Of a DNA stretch of 50,506 nucleotides, positions 41,673-50,485 are shown in pieces. Where the stretch lies: positions 1 through 50,506 of the forward strand of contig NZ_ANPE02000088.1 in the NCBI RefSeq assembly GCF_000328305.2. The letters run 5' to 3'. The first letter of the stretch is position 1; each line of letters opens with the position of its first letter. The notes beneath the pieces were generated by a model that saw nothing but the letters and a program-made list of their open reading frames with translations, searched no databases and had not been told where the DNA came from. A program made the translations under genes and the position numbers. The stretch comes from Arthrobacter crystallopoietes BAB-32. Its GTDB lineage: Bacteria > Actinomycetota > Actinomycetes > Actinomycetales > Micrococcaceae.

Positions 41673-43168
41673 CTACTGAAACCACCTTCCGCAAGGGCGC
41701 TCCGGCCACCTCCCAGCGCGCACTGGACGCCGTCGCCAAGGTCAGCACCGGTGTCTTCATCGATGGCGAATGGAGCGACTCTGCCTCCGGCGCGCGCTTC
41801 AATGTGGTCAATCCCGCCACCGAAGAGGTCATCGCCACCGTGGCCGACGGCGGCCCGGAGGACGCGCGGCGGGCCATCGAAGCCGCCGGCCGGGTCCAGA
41901 AGGAATGGGCGAAGACCGCCCCGCGCGAGCGCAGTGAGATCCTGCGCCGCGCCTACGACCTGATCATGGCGCGGCAGGACGAGCTGGCCCTGGTTATGAC
42001 CACGGAGATGGGCAAGCCGTTTGCCGAGGCCAAGGGCGAGGTGGCCTACGCCGCCGAGTTCTTCCGGTGGTTCTCCGAGGAGGCCGTGCGGATCGGCGGC
42101 GACCAGACGACCACGGGCGACGGGAAGAACCGCATCCTGGTGACCAAGGAGCCGGTCGGCCCGTGCGTGCTGGTCACGCCGTGGAACTTCCCGCTGGCCA
42201 TGGGCACCCGGAAGATCGGTCCGGCCATCGCCGCCGGCTGCACCATCGTGTTCAAGCCGGCCAACCTGACCCCGCTGTCCTCGCTCGCACTGGCGGACAT
42301 CCTCATCGAGGCGGGTCTGCCCAAGGGCGTGCTCAACGTGGTCTGCACCTCCAAGGCGTCCTCCGTGGTGACGCCGTGGATGGAGAGCGGCATTGCCCGG
42401 AAGGTCAGCTTTACCGGCTCCACCGAGGTCGGCGTGAAGCTGCTCGAGCAGGCGGCGCAGCACGTGATGCGCTCCTCTATGGAGCTTGGCGGCAACGCGC
42501 CGTTCATCGTGTTCGAGGACGCCGACCTGGACCGTGCGGTCGAGGGCGCCGTCGCCGCCAAGATGCGCAACATGGGCGAAGCCTGCACCGCCGCCAACCG
42601 GCTGTTCGTGCAGCGGCCGGTCGCGGAAGAGTTCGCCCGCAAACTCGCCGAACGCCTCGCCGCGCTCACGGTGGGCGATGGCGCGAAGGATGGCACCGAC
42701 GTCGGACCTTTGGTGGAGGAGAAGGCGCTGGTGAAGGTGCAGGAGCTGGTGGACGACGCCGTCGCCAAGGGCGCCACCGTGGTCTGCGGGGGCTCCCGCC
42801 CGGAACGCCCGGGCTACTTCTACTCCCCCACGGTGCTCGCCGACGTCGACCCCGGCGCGGACCTGATGAGCCAGGAGATTTTCGGCCCGGTTGCCCCCGT
42901 GATCCCCTTCGATACGGAGGAGGAAGTCACGCGGCTGGCCAACGACACCCCGTGGGGCCTGGTCGGCTACCTGTTCACCCAGGACGTGGACCGCGGCTTC
43001 CGGATGGGCGAGGCGCTGGAGGTCGGCATGGTCGGCCTGAACACCGGCATCGTCTCCAATCCGGCCGCGCCCTTCGGCGGCATCAAGGCCTCCGGGCTGG
43101 GCCGCGAAGGCGGACGCGTGGGGATCGAAGAGTTCCTCGAGTACAAGTACATGGCGGTCCCGCGCTGA
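41669..43168 (+). CDS. NAD(P)-dependent aldehyde dehydrogenase (succinate/aspartate-semialdehyde type)
   Basis: This 499-residue ALDH has VTPWNFPLAM, FTGSTEVG, MELGGNAPFIVF with the general base Glu near 271, GEACTAANR with the nucleophile Cys near 306, and EIFGPVAPV. The GabD-like pattern fits semialdehydes. In the operon it would oxidise the aldehyde made by the class III aminotransferase: aspartate semialdehyde if the substrate is diaminobutyrate (DoeC-like), or succinate semialdehyde if GABA. The start ATG overlaps the previous stop by 4 nt. Confidence 0.92.
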   Translation: MTTETTFRKGAPATSQRALDAVAKVSTGVFIDGEWSDSASGARFNVVNPATEEVIATVADGGPEDARRAIEAAGRVQKEWAKTAPRERSEILRRAYDLIMARQDELALVMTTEMGKPFAEAKGEVAYAAEFFRWFSEEAVRIGGDQTTTGDGKNRILVTKEPVGPCVLVTPWNFPLAMGTRKIGPAIAAGCTIVFKPANLTPLSSLALADILIEAGLPKGVLNVVCTSKASSVVTPWMESGIARKVSFTGSTEVGVKLLEQAAQHVMRSSMELGGNAPFIVFEDADLDRAVEGAVAAKMRNMGEACTAANRLFVQRPVAEEFARKLAERLAALTVGDGAKDGTDVGPLVEEKALVKVQELVDDAVAKGATVVCGGSRPERPGYFYSPTVLADVDPGADLMSQEIFGPVAPVIPFDTEEEVTRLANDTPWGLVGYLFTQDVDRGFRMGEALEVGMVGLNTGIVSNPAAPFGGIKASGLGREGGRVGIEEFLEYKYMAVPR

Positions 43169-43197
43169 CCTGCGCGGCCGAGAGTCCAGGAGGCCCA

Positions 43198-44403
43198 GTG
43201 AACCACAACGGCATCGCCCCCATGCTCTTCCCGATCGAGGAGTACGAGGCGCGCCTCGCCGCAGTCCGGCTGCGGATGGCGGAGCAGGGCCTGAGTGCCC
43301 TGGTCGTCACCGATCCGGCCAACATTTACTACCTGACCGGCTACAACGCATGGTCCTTCTACACCCCGCAGATGGTGTTCGTGCCGGCCGAGGGCGACCT
43401 GATCCTCTTCACCCGGCAGATGGATGCCAACGGCGCTTTCCGCACGGCTTGGCTGCCGGAGGAATGCATCGTCGGCTACCCGGAGAGCTACATCCACCGG
43501 CCGCACATCCATCCCTTCGACTGGGTGGCTTTCGCACTGCGCGAGCGCCACCTGATCGCGCCGGCGGCCAAGGGCTGCGTGGGGCTGGAAATGGACTCGC
43601 ACTTCTTCGCGCCCAAGGCCTACCGCGCGCTGGTCAACGCCATCCCGGAATGGACGCTCGTGGACTGCTTCGAGCTGGTCAACTGGGTGCGGGTCATCAA
43701 GTCCCCCGCGGAGATCCAGCTGATGCACAAGGCCGCGGTGATCACCAACAACGCGATGGCGGCGGCCGAAGAGGCCATCCGCCCCGGCGCCAGGCAGTGC
43801 GACATCGCCGCCGCGATCACCGCGGCCCAGATCACCGGGACCGAGGAATTCGGCGGCGACTACACCGCCATCGTGCCGCTGCTGCCGACCGCGGAATCCG
43901 CCGACACCCCGCATCTGACCTGGAGCGAACGGCGGCTGCGCGGCGACGAGGCGGTCGTCGTCGAACTGGCCGGCGCCTACAAGCGCTACCACGTCCCGCT
44001 GAACCGGACCTTCGTGCTCGGCCAGCCGTCGGCGGAACTGAGCCGCGTGGCCGAAGCGACCGATGCCGGCCTCGGCGCCATGCTGGACGTGATCGGCGAC
44101 GGCGTGCCCGTGCGCGAGGTCGCTGCCGTATGGAACCGCACTATCTTCGAGTACGGGTTCGAGAAGGAGTCCCGGCTGGGCTACTCGATCGGGGTCGGCT
44201 ACCCGCCGGACTGGGGCGAGCGCACCATCAGCATCCGCAGCGAGGATGAACGGATCCTGGCCGAGAACATGACCTTCCACCTGATCTGCGGCATGTGGAT
44301 GGACAACTACGGCTACGGCCTCTCCGAATCCATCCGCGTCACGGCCACCGGCGTCGAAACCTTCACCACCTACAAGCGGGGCCTGCTCCCCATCAACAGC
44401 TAG
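43198..44403 (+). CDS. doeA: M24-family ectoine hydrolase, DoeA-like
   Basis: This 401-residue pita-bread-fold protein starts at GTG 43198, behind AGGAGG. Long stretches agree with ectoine hydrolase (DoeA/EutD) as I remember it: TDPANIYYLTGYNAWSFY, MDANGAFRTAW, HPFDWVAFAL, GLEMDSHFF, LVNWVRVIKSPAEI, GGDYTAIVPLLPT, AGAYKRYHVPLNRTF and YPPDWGERTISIR. DoeA opens ectoine to N-acetyl-2,4-diaminobutyrate. The ASDTPHLTW and YPPDWGERT motifs distinguish it from proline dipeptidases. Neighbouring aminotransferase, aldehyde dehydrogenase and deacylase genes complete a possible route to aspartate. Symbol used by similarity, activity untested. Confidence 0.8.
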   Translation: MNHNGIAPMLFPIEEYEARLAAVRLRMAEQGLSALVVTDPANIYYLTGYNAWSFYTPQMVFVPAEGDLILFTRQMDANGAFRTAWLPEECIVGYPESYIHRPHIHPFDWVAFALRERHLIAPAAKGCVGLEMDSHFFAPKAYRALVNAIPEWTLVDCFELVNWVRVIKSPAEIQLMHKAAVITNNAMAAAEEAIRPGARQCDIAAAITAAQITGTEEFGGDYTAIVPLLPTAESADTPHLTWSERRLRGDEAVVVELAGAYKRYHVPLNRTFVLGQPSAELSRVAEATDAGLGAMLDVIGDGVPVREVAAVWNRTIFEYGFEKESRLGYSIGVGYPPDWGERTISIRSEDERILAENMTFHLICGMWMDNYGYGLSESIRVTATGVETFTTYKRGLLPINS

Positions 44404-44412
44404 GAGTTCCCC

Positions 44413-45657
44413 ATGACCTCGCACAACCTCCCGCTCTCCGCCCGCGCCGGCAAGCTGGTCGGCTCCGTCATCGACTCGAGCACCTCGCTGCTGGCCAAGC
44501 AGACGCACGACATCGTGCGCTTCGCCATGGGCGCGCCGGCCAGCGAGGCCGTGCCCGTCGAGCTGTTCAACAGTGTGCCGGCCGCCGTCTACGACGCCTC
44601 CTCCTACACCTACGGGGCCACCGAGGGCGAACCGCACCTGATCGACGCGCTCACCAACTATTTATCGACGACGGCGGATCCCACCGGGCGCGAACGCATC
44701 ACCATTACATCGGGCGGCATGCAGGGGCTGGACCTGGCCTTCAAGATCTTCGTCGACCCGGGCGACCTCGTGGTGGTCGAGAGCCCCACCTACACCAACG
44801 GCTCGGCCACCGCGCTCAGCTACGGCGCCGAGCTGCTGGAAGTGCCCGTGGATGAGGACGGCATGGACGTGGACCAGCTGGAAGAGCTGGTGGCTGCGTA
44901 CGGCAAGACGCCCAAGGCCATTTACACCATCCCGAACTTCCAGAATCCGTCCGGCACCACGCTCTCGCTGCCGCGCCGCAAGCGGCTGCTGGAGCTCGCG
45001 CACCAGTGGAACGCTGTCATTGTCGACGACGATCCCTACGGCCTGCTGCGCTTCGAAGGTGAGGAGCTGCCCACCTTCAACCAGCTCAGCCCGGACGACC
45101 CGCTGATCTTCTCGGTGCGCACCTTCTCCAAGATCCTCGCCCCCGGCCTGCGCGTGGGCTGGGTGGAGACGGACCCGGAGCTGCAGCAGCTGGTGATCAA
45201 CGCCAAGCAGGCCATGGACACCTGCACCAACGTGCCGGCCCAGCACCTGGTCGCGGAGTTCATCCTGCGCGGCGGCCTGGACGACCACCTGGTGTGGCTG
45301 CGCCGCGAGTACCACAGCCGCAAGACCGCCATGCTGGCCAGCATCGAACGGCACCTGGGCGGCCGGGTGCGCACCACCAACCCCGACGGCGGCTTCTTCC
45401 TCTGGGTGACGCTGCAGGGCGAGGACGCGAAGATCAACACGCAGCGGCTGTTCGACATCGCCCTGGCCGAAGGCGTCGCCTTCATCCCCGGCCCCGCGCT
45501 CTCCCCCGGCGGCCGCTTCACCGACGCCTTCCGGCTCTGCTTCGCGTCCTGCACCCCGGAGCGCATCGAGGCCGGCATCGTGCGCCTGACCGCCGCGCTG
45601 GACAAGGCCCGCGCCGAGCTGCCCTTCGGTACCGCCGCGTCCACCGGAGCCCGGTAG
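44413..45657 (+). CDS. PLP aminotransferase, fold-type I, LysN/2-aminoadipate type
   Basis: This 414-residue enzyme has ITITSGGMQGLDL, YTIPNFQNPSGTTL, VDDDPYGLLRFEG and RTFSKILAPGLRVGW with the PLP Lys, as in the aminotransferase half of MocR regulators and in LysN/KAT enzymes. It has no GntR helix-turn-helix, so it is an enzyme and not a regulator. AGGAG overlaps the previous stop. It could transaminate the end product aspartate or an intermediate; the class III aminotransferase in the same operon makes its exact role unclear. Confidence 0.88.
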   Translation: MTSHNLPLSARAGKLVGSVIDSSTSLLAKQTHDIVRFAMGAPASEAVPVELFNSVPAAVYDASSYTYGATEGEPHLIDALTNYLSTTADPTGRERITITSGGMQGLDLAFKIFVDPGDLVVVESPTYTNGSATALSYGAELLEVPVDEDGMDVDQLEELVAAYGKTPKAIYTIPNFQNPSGTTLSLPRRKRLLELAHQWNAVIVDDDPYGLLRFEGEELPTFNQLSPDDPLIFSVRTFSKILAPGLRVGWVETDPELQQLVINAKQAMDTCTNVPAQHLVAEFILRGGLDDHLVWLRREYHSRKTAMLASIERHLGGRVRTTNPDGGFFLWVTLQGEDAKINTQRLFDIALAEGVAFIPGPALSPGGRFTDAFRLCFASCTPERIEAGIVRLTAALDKARAELPFGTAASTGAR

Positions 45658-46974
45658 ATGGCGCCGGCACCCGGCGAGGCTGCCCAGCACGCGCTGACCG
45701 CCACCGAGCAGGCCGTCCTCGACGCGATTGACCTGGACCGCATAATCGACCTCGCCGCACGGCTGATCAATGCCGGCGGCGAGAACCCGGGCGGCACCGA
45801 GGCGGCCTCCGTGGCCGTGCTGGAGGCAGCGGCCGGCGAGCTGGGGCTGGAAACCAGCATCCAGCCTGCCGCGCCGGACCGGCCGAACATCCTCATCACC
45901 CTGCCCCCGCATCCCGCCGGGACGGCCGCGAAGAGCAGCGCCGGGTCAGCTTCGGCTCCCGCTGGGGCAGGCACGCCCAGTCCGGCCTCCCCCGTGCCCG
46001 CGGCTCCGGGCCTGATGTTCCTGGGCCACTCCGACGTGGTTCCCGCCGGGCCCGGCTGGACCCGGCAGCCCTTCCATGCAGCCGTTGATGGCGGACGGCT
46101 CTACGGCCGCGGCGCTACGGATATGAAGGGCGGGCTCGCGGCAGTGCTCGGCGCCATGGCCGCGCTCAAGCATTCCGGTGCCGCCCTGACCGGTCCGGTC
46201 ACGCTGGTCTGCACGGTGGACGAGGAGGACCTGGGCCTGGGCATCCGGGCCCTGGCCGCCTCGGCCCTCCCTCACGATTACCTTGGCTGCATTGTGGCCG
46301 AGCCCACGGACCTGGAAACCGTCGTCGGGTGCCGCGGCGACAGCTACCTGGAGCTCGAGGTGACCGGCCGGCCCGCGCACTCCGGACGTCCGGCGGACGG
46401 CCGCAATGCCATCAGCGCCGCGGCCCGGATCTGCGAGCTCGTCCGTGCGGACCACGAGCGGCTGCAGCAGGACCAGGACGAGCTCCTCGGAGCCGGCAGC
46501 TGGAACGTTGGACTGATTGAAGGAGGACAAGGCACCTCGGTCGTGGCGCCGTCGTGCTCCCTCTCGCTGGACCGCAGGCTGATGCCGGACGATGACCCGG
46601 AGCGCATCCTCGCGGACCTGCTCGCCGGGGTCAGCGCCGCCGGCATCGACACGGACGGCATCAGCGTCTCCGGCCGCGTCAGCATGCAGATGCCCGGTTT
46701 CCGCACACCGGCCGACCATCCGCTGGTCGCCGCGGCAGTGGCCAGTGTGGAATCCGCCGGCGGGAGGACCCGGATCGGCGGGTGGACCGCAGCCTGCGAC
46801 GGCGGCTTCGTCGTCCGGGATTTCGGCATCCCCGCCATTGTGCTGGGGCCGGGCGGACTCAACGACCAAGCCCACCAGGCGGACGAATCCGTCAGCCTGG
46901 ACGAACTCTCCATCGCGGCGCGCACCTACGCGCTGCTCTGCCTGCGCACCCTTTCCCCCAACACCATCGGTTGA
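45658..46974 (+). CDS. M20-family deacylase (ArgE/DapE type)
   Basis: This 438-residue metallohydrolase has GHSDVVPAGPGWTRQPF, YGRGATDMKGGLAA, TVDEEDLGLG and a dimerisation domain, as in ArgE/DapE. In a DoeA operon it could remove the acetyl group from N-acetyl-diaminobutyrate, replacing the DoeB enzyme, which belongs to a different family. Residues about 84-118 are an Ala/Ser/Pro/Gly-rich insert just before the first metal ligand His124, which is unusual. The start ATG follows the previous stop with no gap. Confidence 0.87.
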   Translation: MAPAPGEAAQHALTATEQAVLDAIDLDRIIDLAARLINAGGENPGGTEAASVAVLEAAAGELGLETSIQPAAPDRPNILITLPPHPAGTAAKSSAGSASAPAGAGTPSPASPVPAAPGLMFLGHSDVVPAGPGWTRQPFHAAVDGGRLYGRGATDMKGGLAAVLGAMAALKHSGAALTGPVTLVCTVDEEDLGLGIRALAASALPHDYLGCIVAEPTDLETVVGCRGDSYLELEVTGRPAHSGRPADGRNAISAAARICELVRADHERLQQDQDELLGAGSWNVGLIEGGQGTSVVAPSCSLSLDRRLMPDDDPERILADLLAGVSAAGIDTDGISVSGRVSMQMPGFRTPADHPLVAAAVASVESAGGRTRIGGWTAACDGGFVVRDFGIPAIVLGPGGLNDQAHQADESVSLDELSIAARTYALLCLRTLSPNTIG

Positions 46975-46982
46975 ATCCACCC

Positions 46983-47002
46983 ACTGGACAATGCCGTCCA
47001 GT
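46983..47002 (+). promoter_or_regulatory. Small hairpin between deacylase and transporter genes
   Basis: ACTGGAC (46983-46989) and GTCCAGT (46996-47002) pair perfectly around a 6-nt loop, 9 nt after the deacylase stop. It could lower read-through into the transporter or protect the upstream mRNA end. Confidence 0.4.
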
Positions 47003-47051
47003 CATTTCAGTCCGGCGTACCAGCCGGCAATCCTCCGCGAAGGAGAACCAC

Positions 47052-48509
47052 GTGAGCACTTCTGAATCCTTGCGCAACAACCAGCCCGAGCCGCGGACCG
47101 CTCCAGGTGCAGAACCGGGTACGCCCGAAGGCAAGCGCACCCTCAACCGCGCCATCCTCGGTTCCGCCCTGGGCAACGCCGTCGAATGGTTCGACTACGG
47201 CGTCTACGGGTACCTGACCGTCTTCATGGCCGTGAACTTCTTCGGCTCCGAAGAGGGCGACGGCGGACTCGGCGTCACGCTGACCCTGGCCACCCTTGCG
47301 CTCTCGTTCCTGGTCCGCCCGCTCGGCGGCATCATCCTTGGGCCGCTGGGCGACAAGGTGGGCCGCCAAAAGGTCATGGTGCTGACCGTCCTGATGATGA
47401 CCGTGGCGACCGGCTGCATCGGCCTGCTGCCGACGCTGCAGACCGCCGGAGTCCTGGCTCCGGTCCTGCTGCTGCTCTGCCGCCTGGTGCAGGGCTTCTC
47501 CGCCGGAGGCGAGTACGGCGGCGCCGCCGTCTACATGGCCGAGTCCTCACCGGACCGCCGCCGCGGCTTCCTCGGCTCCTTCCTGGAATTCGGCACGACC
47601 GTCGGATTCATGCTGGCCGCCGTCGTCTGCACCACGCTGATCACCGTCGCCGGCGAACAGGCTGTGCAGGACGGTCTGTGGCGCATCCCCTTCCTGCTGA
47701 CCATCCCGCTCGGGCTGACCGCGCTGTGGATCCGCACCCGGCTGGGCGAAGCGCCGGTCTTCTCCGAAGCCTCTGCCCACCGCGAGACCACGCGCTCCCC
47801 GCTGCGCCACGTCGTCGTCAACAACTGGCGGCAGATCCTCATCCTCGCCGGCTTCGTCGTCCTGCTCAACGTCGCCTTCTACCTGATCCTCGGCTACATG
47901 CCGACCTACCTCAGCGGCCAGCTCGGCCACAGCACTGCCCAGGGCAACTGGATGCTGGTCGGCATCATGGCGCTGATGCTGGTTGCCATCCCGCCGATGG
48001 GCTCGCTGTCCGACCGTGTTGGCCGCAAACCGCTGCTGCTGGCCGCCGCCGGAGGCTACGCCCTGCTCTCCGTACCTGCGATCATGCTGCTCGGGGTACC
48101 CAATCTGCTGCTGCAGTTCCTCGGCCTGGCGGTGCTCGGCCTGCTGCTGGTGGTTTTGGTCTCCTCGGTGTCCTCCACCTTGCCGGCGCTCTTCCCCACG
48201 GCCGTGCGCTACAGCGGCTTCGCCATCGGCTACAATTTCTCGACCGCGTTCTTCGCCGGCCCATCGCAGACTGTGGCCAACCAGCTCATCGAATCCACGG
48301 GCAACCAGCTGGTGCCGGGCTGGTACATGGCGATCGCCGGCATCATCGGGTTCGCGAGCATCCTGTGCATGCGGGAGACGTCGCAGGCGACCCTGCGCGG
48401 CGAGGAACTCCCCGGAGTTCCGGAGTCCACCGGCCTGCCCAGCCTGCGGCACGTCGAGCTCAACCGCCAGGATGCGCAGGCTCGCCGGGAGGCGTTCCGC
48501 GGAGCATAG
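47052..48509 (+). CDS. MHS-family MFS transporter (ProP-like)
   Basis: This 485-residue proton symporter has about 12 membrane segments and the metabolite:H+ symporter signatures: ALGNAVEWFDYGVYGY in helix 1, LGDKVGRQKVM and SDRVGRKPLL in the 2-3 and 8-9 loops, and FSAGGEYGGAAVYMAE. The family includes ProP, which carries proline, betaine and ectoine. Its place as the last gene of the DoeA-like operon suggests it imports the operon's substrate. The start is GTG 47052 with AAGGAG 6 nt upstream. Confidence 0.92.
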   Translation: MSTSESLRNNQPEPRTAPGAEPGTPEGKRTLNRAILGSALGNAVEWFDYGVYGYLTVFMAVNFFGSEEGDGGLGVTLTLATLALSFLVRPLGGIILGPLGDKVGRQKVMVLTVLMMTVATGCIGLLPTLQTAGVLAPVLLLLCRLVQGFSAGGEYGGAAVYMAESSPDRRRGFLGSFLEFGTTVGFMLAAVVCTTLITVAGEQAVQDGLWRIPFLLTIPLGLTALWIRTRLGEAPVFSEASAHRETTRSPLRHVVVNNWRQILILAGFVVLLNVAFYLILGYMPTYLSGQLGHSTAQGNWMLVGIMALMLVAIPPMGSLSDRVGRKPLLLAAAGGYALLSVPAIMLLGVPNLLLQFLGLAVLGLLLVVLVSSVSSTLPALFPTAVRYSGFAIGYNFSTAFFAGPSQTVANQLIESTGNQLVPGWYMAIAGIIGFASILCMRETSQATLRGEELPGVPESTGLPSLRHVELNRQDAQARREAFRGA

Positions 48510-48516
48510 TTGAATC

Positions 48517-48551
48517 GTCCGCCGCTGGACCGCAGGCTGCCCGCGGCGGAC
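48517..48551 (+). terminator. Hairpin after the MHS transporter gene
   Basis: GTCCGCCGC (48517-48525) pairs perfectly with GCGGCGGAC (48543-48551) around a 17-nt loop, 7 nt after the transporter stop. It probably ends the catabolic operon before the DUF1538 gene. There is no T-run. Confidence 0.5.
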
Positions 48552-48632
48552 CGTTCGACGGTAGACACCTGTTGGCACGACGGGCAGACTGAAAGGCAGG
48601 TACCCGCAGGAAGTCACCGGGAGAGGCACCCG

Positions 48633-50114
48633 ATGGAGCACCTCAGGCGGTTCGCGCTCGAGTTTGTTCAGGCGCTCAAGAACCTCCTGCCTATCATCGC
48701 CGTCGTCCTGGTGTTCCAAGTGCTGGTGTTCCGCTCCATGCCGGCCGACCCGCTGGAAGTGGTGGGTGGCTTGCTCATTGTGGCCGTCGGGATCGCCCTG
48801 TTCCTCCACGGGCTGGACCTGAGCGTCTTCCCGGTCGGAAAGAACCTGGCCAACCAGTTCGTCCGCCGCGGGGCGCTGGGCCTGCTGCTTCCGTTCGGAT
48901 TCGCCATCGGTTTCGCGGCCTCTGTCGCCGAGCCGGCCGTGATCGCCGTCGCGGAGCAGGCGCAACTGGTCAGCGACGGCCGGATCAACGGGCTGGTCCT
49001 GCGCTTCGTCATCGCCGTGTCCGTCGGCCTCGTCCTGATTGTCGGTGTACTGCGCGTACTGCGCGGCTGGGCCGTCTACAAACTGCTGATCGCCGGCTAC
49101 GCCACGGTCCTGGCCCTCAGCTACGTCGCCCCGCCGGAGATTATCGGCCTTGCATACGATTCCGGCGGGGTCACCACCAACATCGTGAGCGTTCCCCTCA
49201 TAGCCGCAATCGGCCTTGGCCTGGCAAACTCCATCCGCGGGCGCAGCCTGCTGGCGGATGGCTTCGGCCTGGTGGCGCTGTGCGTGATGGTCCCCATGAT
49301 CGGCGTCCAACTGTACGGCGTCTGGGTCTACACCTTCGGCGCCACGGGAGCGCTGGCTCCCGCTGAGCCACCGCAGGACCCAGGGCTCTGGGTCGTGGAC
49401 ATGATCCTCGGGCTGGCCTCAATAGCCCGTGAGGTCCTGCCCATCGTCGCCGTCGTCCTGTTCTTCCAGTTCGTCGCCCTGCGGCGGGGCCTCTCCCACC
49501 CAGTACGCGTCGTCGTCGGCTTCGCCATGGTCCTGGTCGGCCTGTACGCCTTCGTCGTGGGGCTGAAACTGGGACTCTTCCCGCTGGGGACCCTGATGGC
49601 CAAACAGCTGATCGAGCAGGGGGCGCCGGCCATGATCCTGCTGTTTGCCCTCCTCATTGGCTTTGCGACGACGATGGCCGAACCGGCCCTGGTGGCGATT
49701 GGCGAGCAGGCCCACGATGCGTCCCCGGGGCGTATCAGCGCCTTCGCGATCCGGATCATCGTCGCCCTCGGCGTCGCGTGCGGGATCGGGTTCGGCGTCT
49801 ACCGCATCCTCATCGGAGGCCCGTTCCACTACTTCATAATGGCCGCCTACGCGGTAGCGATGGTGCTGGTCTTTTTCGCGCCCAAGTACATCATTGCCCT
49901 GGCCTTCGACCTCGGCGGCGTTACGACGTCGGAAGTCACCGTGCCGCTGGTCACCGCCCTCGGCATCGGCCTCGCGGCTGCTGTCGAGGGCCGCGACGTG
50001 CTGATCGACGGGTTCGGGCTCATCGCCTACGCCTCGATCTTCCCCGTCATCTCCGTCATGGTGTATGCCATGGTGATGGAAAGATTTCCCCGGCTGCGGA
50101 AGGAAACGCCATGA
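48633..50114 (+). CDS. DUF1538 integral membrane protein with internal duplication
   Basis: This 493-residue protein is a tandem repeat of a DUF1538 unit of about 220 residues. AEPA at 99-102 and GGVTT at 178-182 recur at 349-352 and 428-432, both exactly 250 residues later, within matching contexts (IGFA..AEPA..A..EQA and D.GGVTT..V.VPL). Each half has about six hydrophobic segments, so it looks like a pseudo-symmetric carrier. Function unassigned. ATG 48633 has GGGAGAGG upstream. It overlaps the P-II-like gene by 4 nt, implying that the small protein regulates it. Confidence 0.88.
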   Translation: MEHLRRFALEFVQALKNLLPIIAVVLVFQVLVFRSMPADPLEVVGGLLIVAVGIALFLHGLDLSVFPVGKNLANQFVRRGALGLLLPFGFAIGFAASVAEPAVIAVAEQAQLVSDGRINGLVLRFVIAVSVGLVLIVGVLRVLRGWAVYKLLIAGYATVLALSYVAPPEIIGLAYDSGGVTTNIVSVPLIAAIGLGLANSIRGRSLLADGFGLVALCVMVPMIGVQLYGVWVYTFGATGALAPAEPPQDPGLWVVDMILGLASIAREVLPIVAVVLFFQFVALRRGLSHPVRVVVGFAMVLVGLYAFVVGLKLGLFPLGTLMAKQLIEQGAPAMILLFALLIGFATTMAEPALVAIGEQAHDASPGRISAFAIRIIVALGVACGIGFGVYRILIGGPFHYFIMAAYAVAMVLVFFAPKYIIALAFDLGGVTTSEVTVPLVTALGIGLAAAVEGRDVLIDGFGLIAYASIFPVISVMVYAMVMERFPRLRKETP

Positions 50115-50461
50115 AATTCACCGCCGTGGTGGTCATCGCTCCGGACGACTTCGAAGACCGGGTCATCGAGCACGCCCAGCAGGCAGGTGCCACGGGAGTG
50201 ACCATCCTGTCCGGCAAAGGCATCGGGGGAGAATCCAAGAAGACCTTCTTCGGGCTGACTTTCGAAGGAACCCAGTCCGTGCTGCTGATGGTGGTAGGTT
50301 CCCACCTGACCGCCCCGATCCTGAAGGCGCTTCACCGGCTCCTGGTCAACGGAAGCGAATCCCGCGGCCTGGCCTTCGCGGTCCCGATCGAGCACCTGAC
50401 CGGCATCGACATGCGCCAGGTCGGCAAGTTCGAGGAGGCCTTGCGCCGTGAAGACGGCTGA
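50111..50461 (+). CDS. P-II-like regulatory protein
   Basis: This 116-residue protein has the ferredoxin-like P-II fold pattern: KFTAVVVIAPDDFEDRVIEHAQQAGATGVTIL, then GKGIGGE, LLMVVGSHLTAPILKAL and a C-terminal GLAFAVPIEHLTGI. It lacks the Tyr-containing T-loop of GlnB/GlnK, so uridylylation as in those proteins is unlikely. Translation is coupled to the DUF1538 gene (ATGA at 50111-50114). P-II relatives paired with transporters usually bind a nucleotide and open or close the partner. Confidence 0.85.
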   Translation: MKFTAVVVIAPDDFEDRVIEHAQQAGATGVTILSGKGIGGESKKTFFGLTFEGTQSVLLMVVGSHLTAPILKALHRLLVNGSESRGLAFAVPIEHLTGIDMRQVGKFEEALRREDG

Positions 50462-50485
50462 CCGCACTCCAACGAGGAGGAAATG

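Noticed and set aside
44413-45657. MocR-type regulator of the catabolic operon
   Set aside because: The protein has only the aminotransferase domain; no GntR helix-turn-helix is encoded at its start or just upstream.
47547-49310. A 587-codon minus-strand frame of hydrophilic character
   Set aside because: Same artefact opposite the MHS and DUF1538 membrane proteins.
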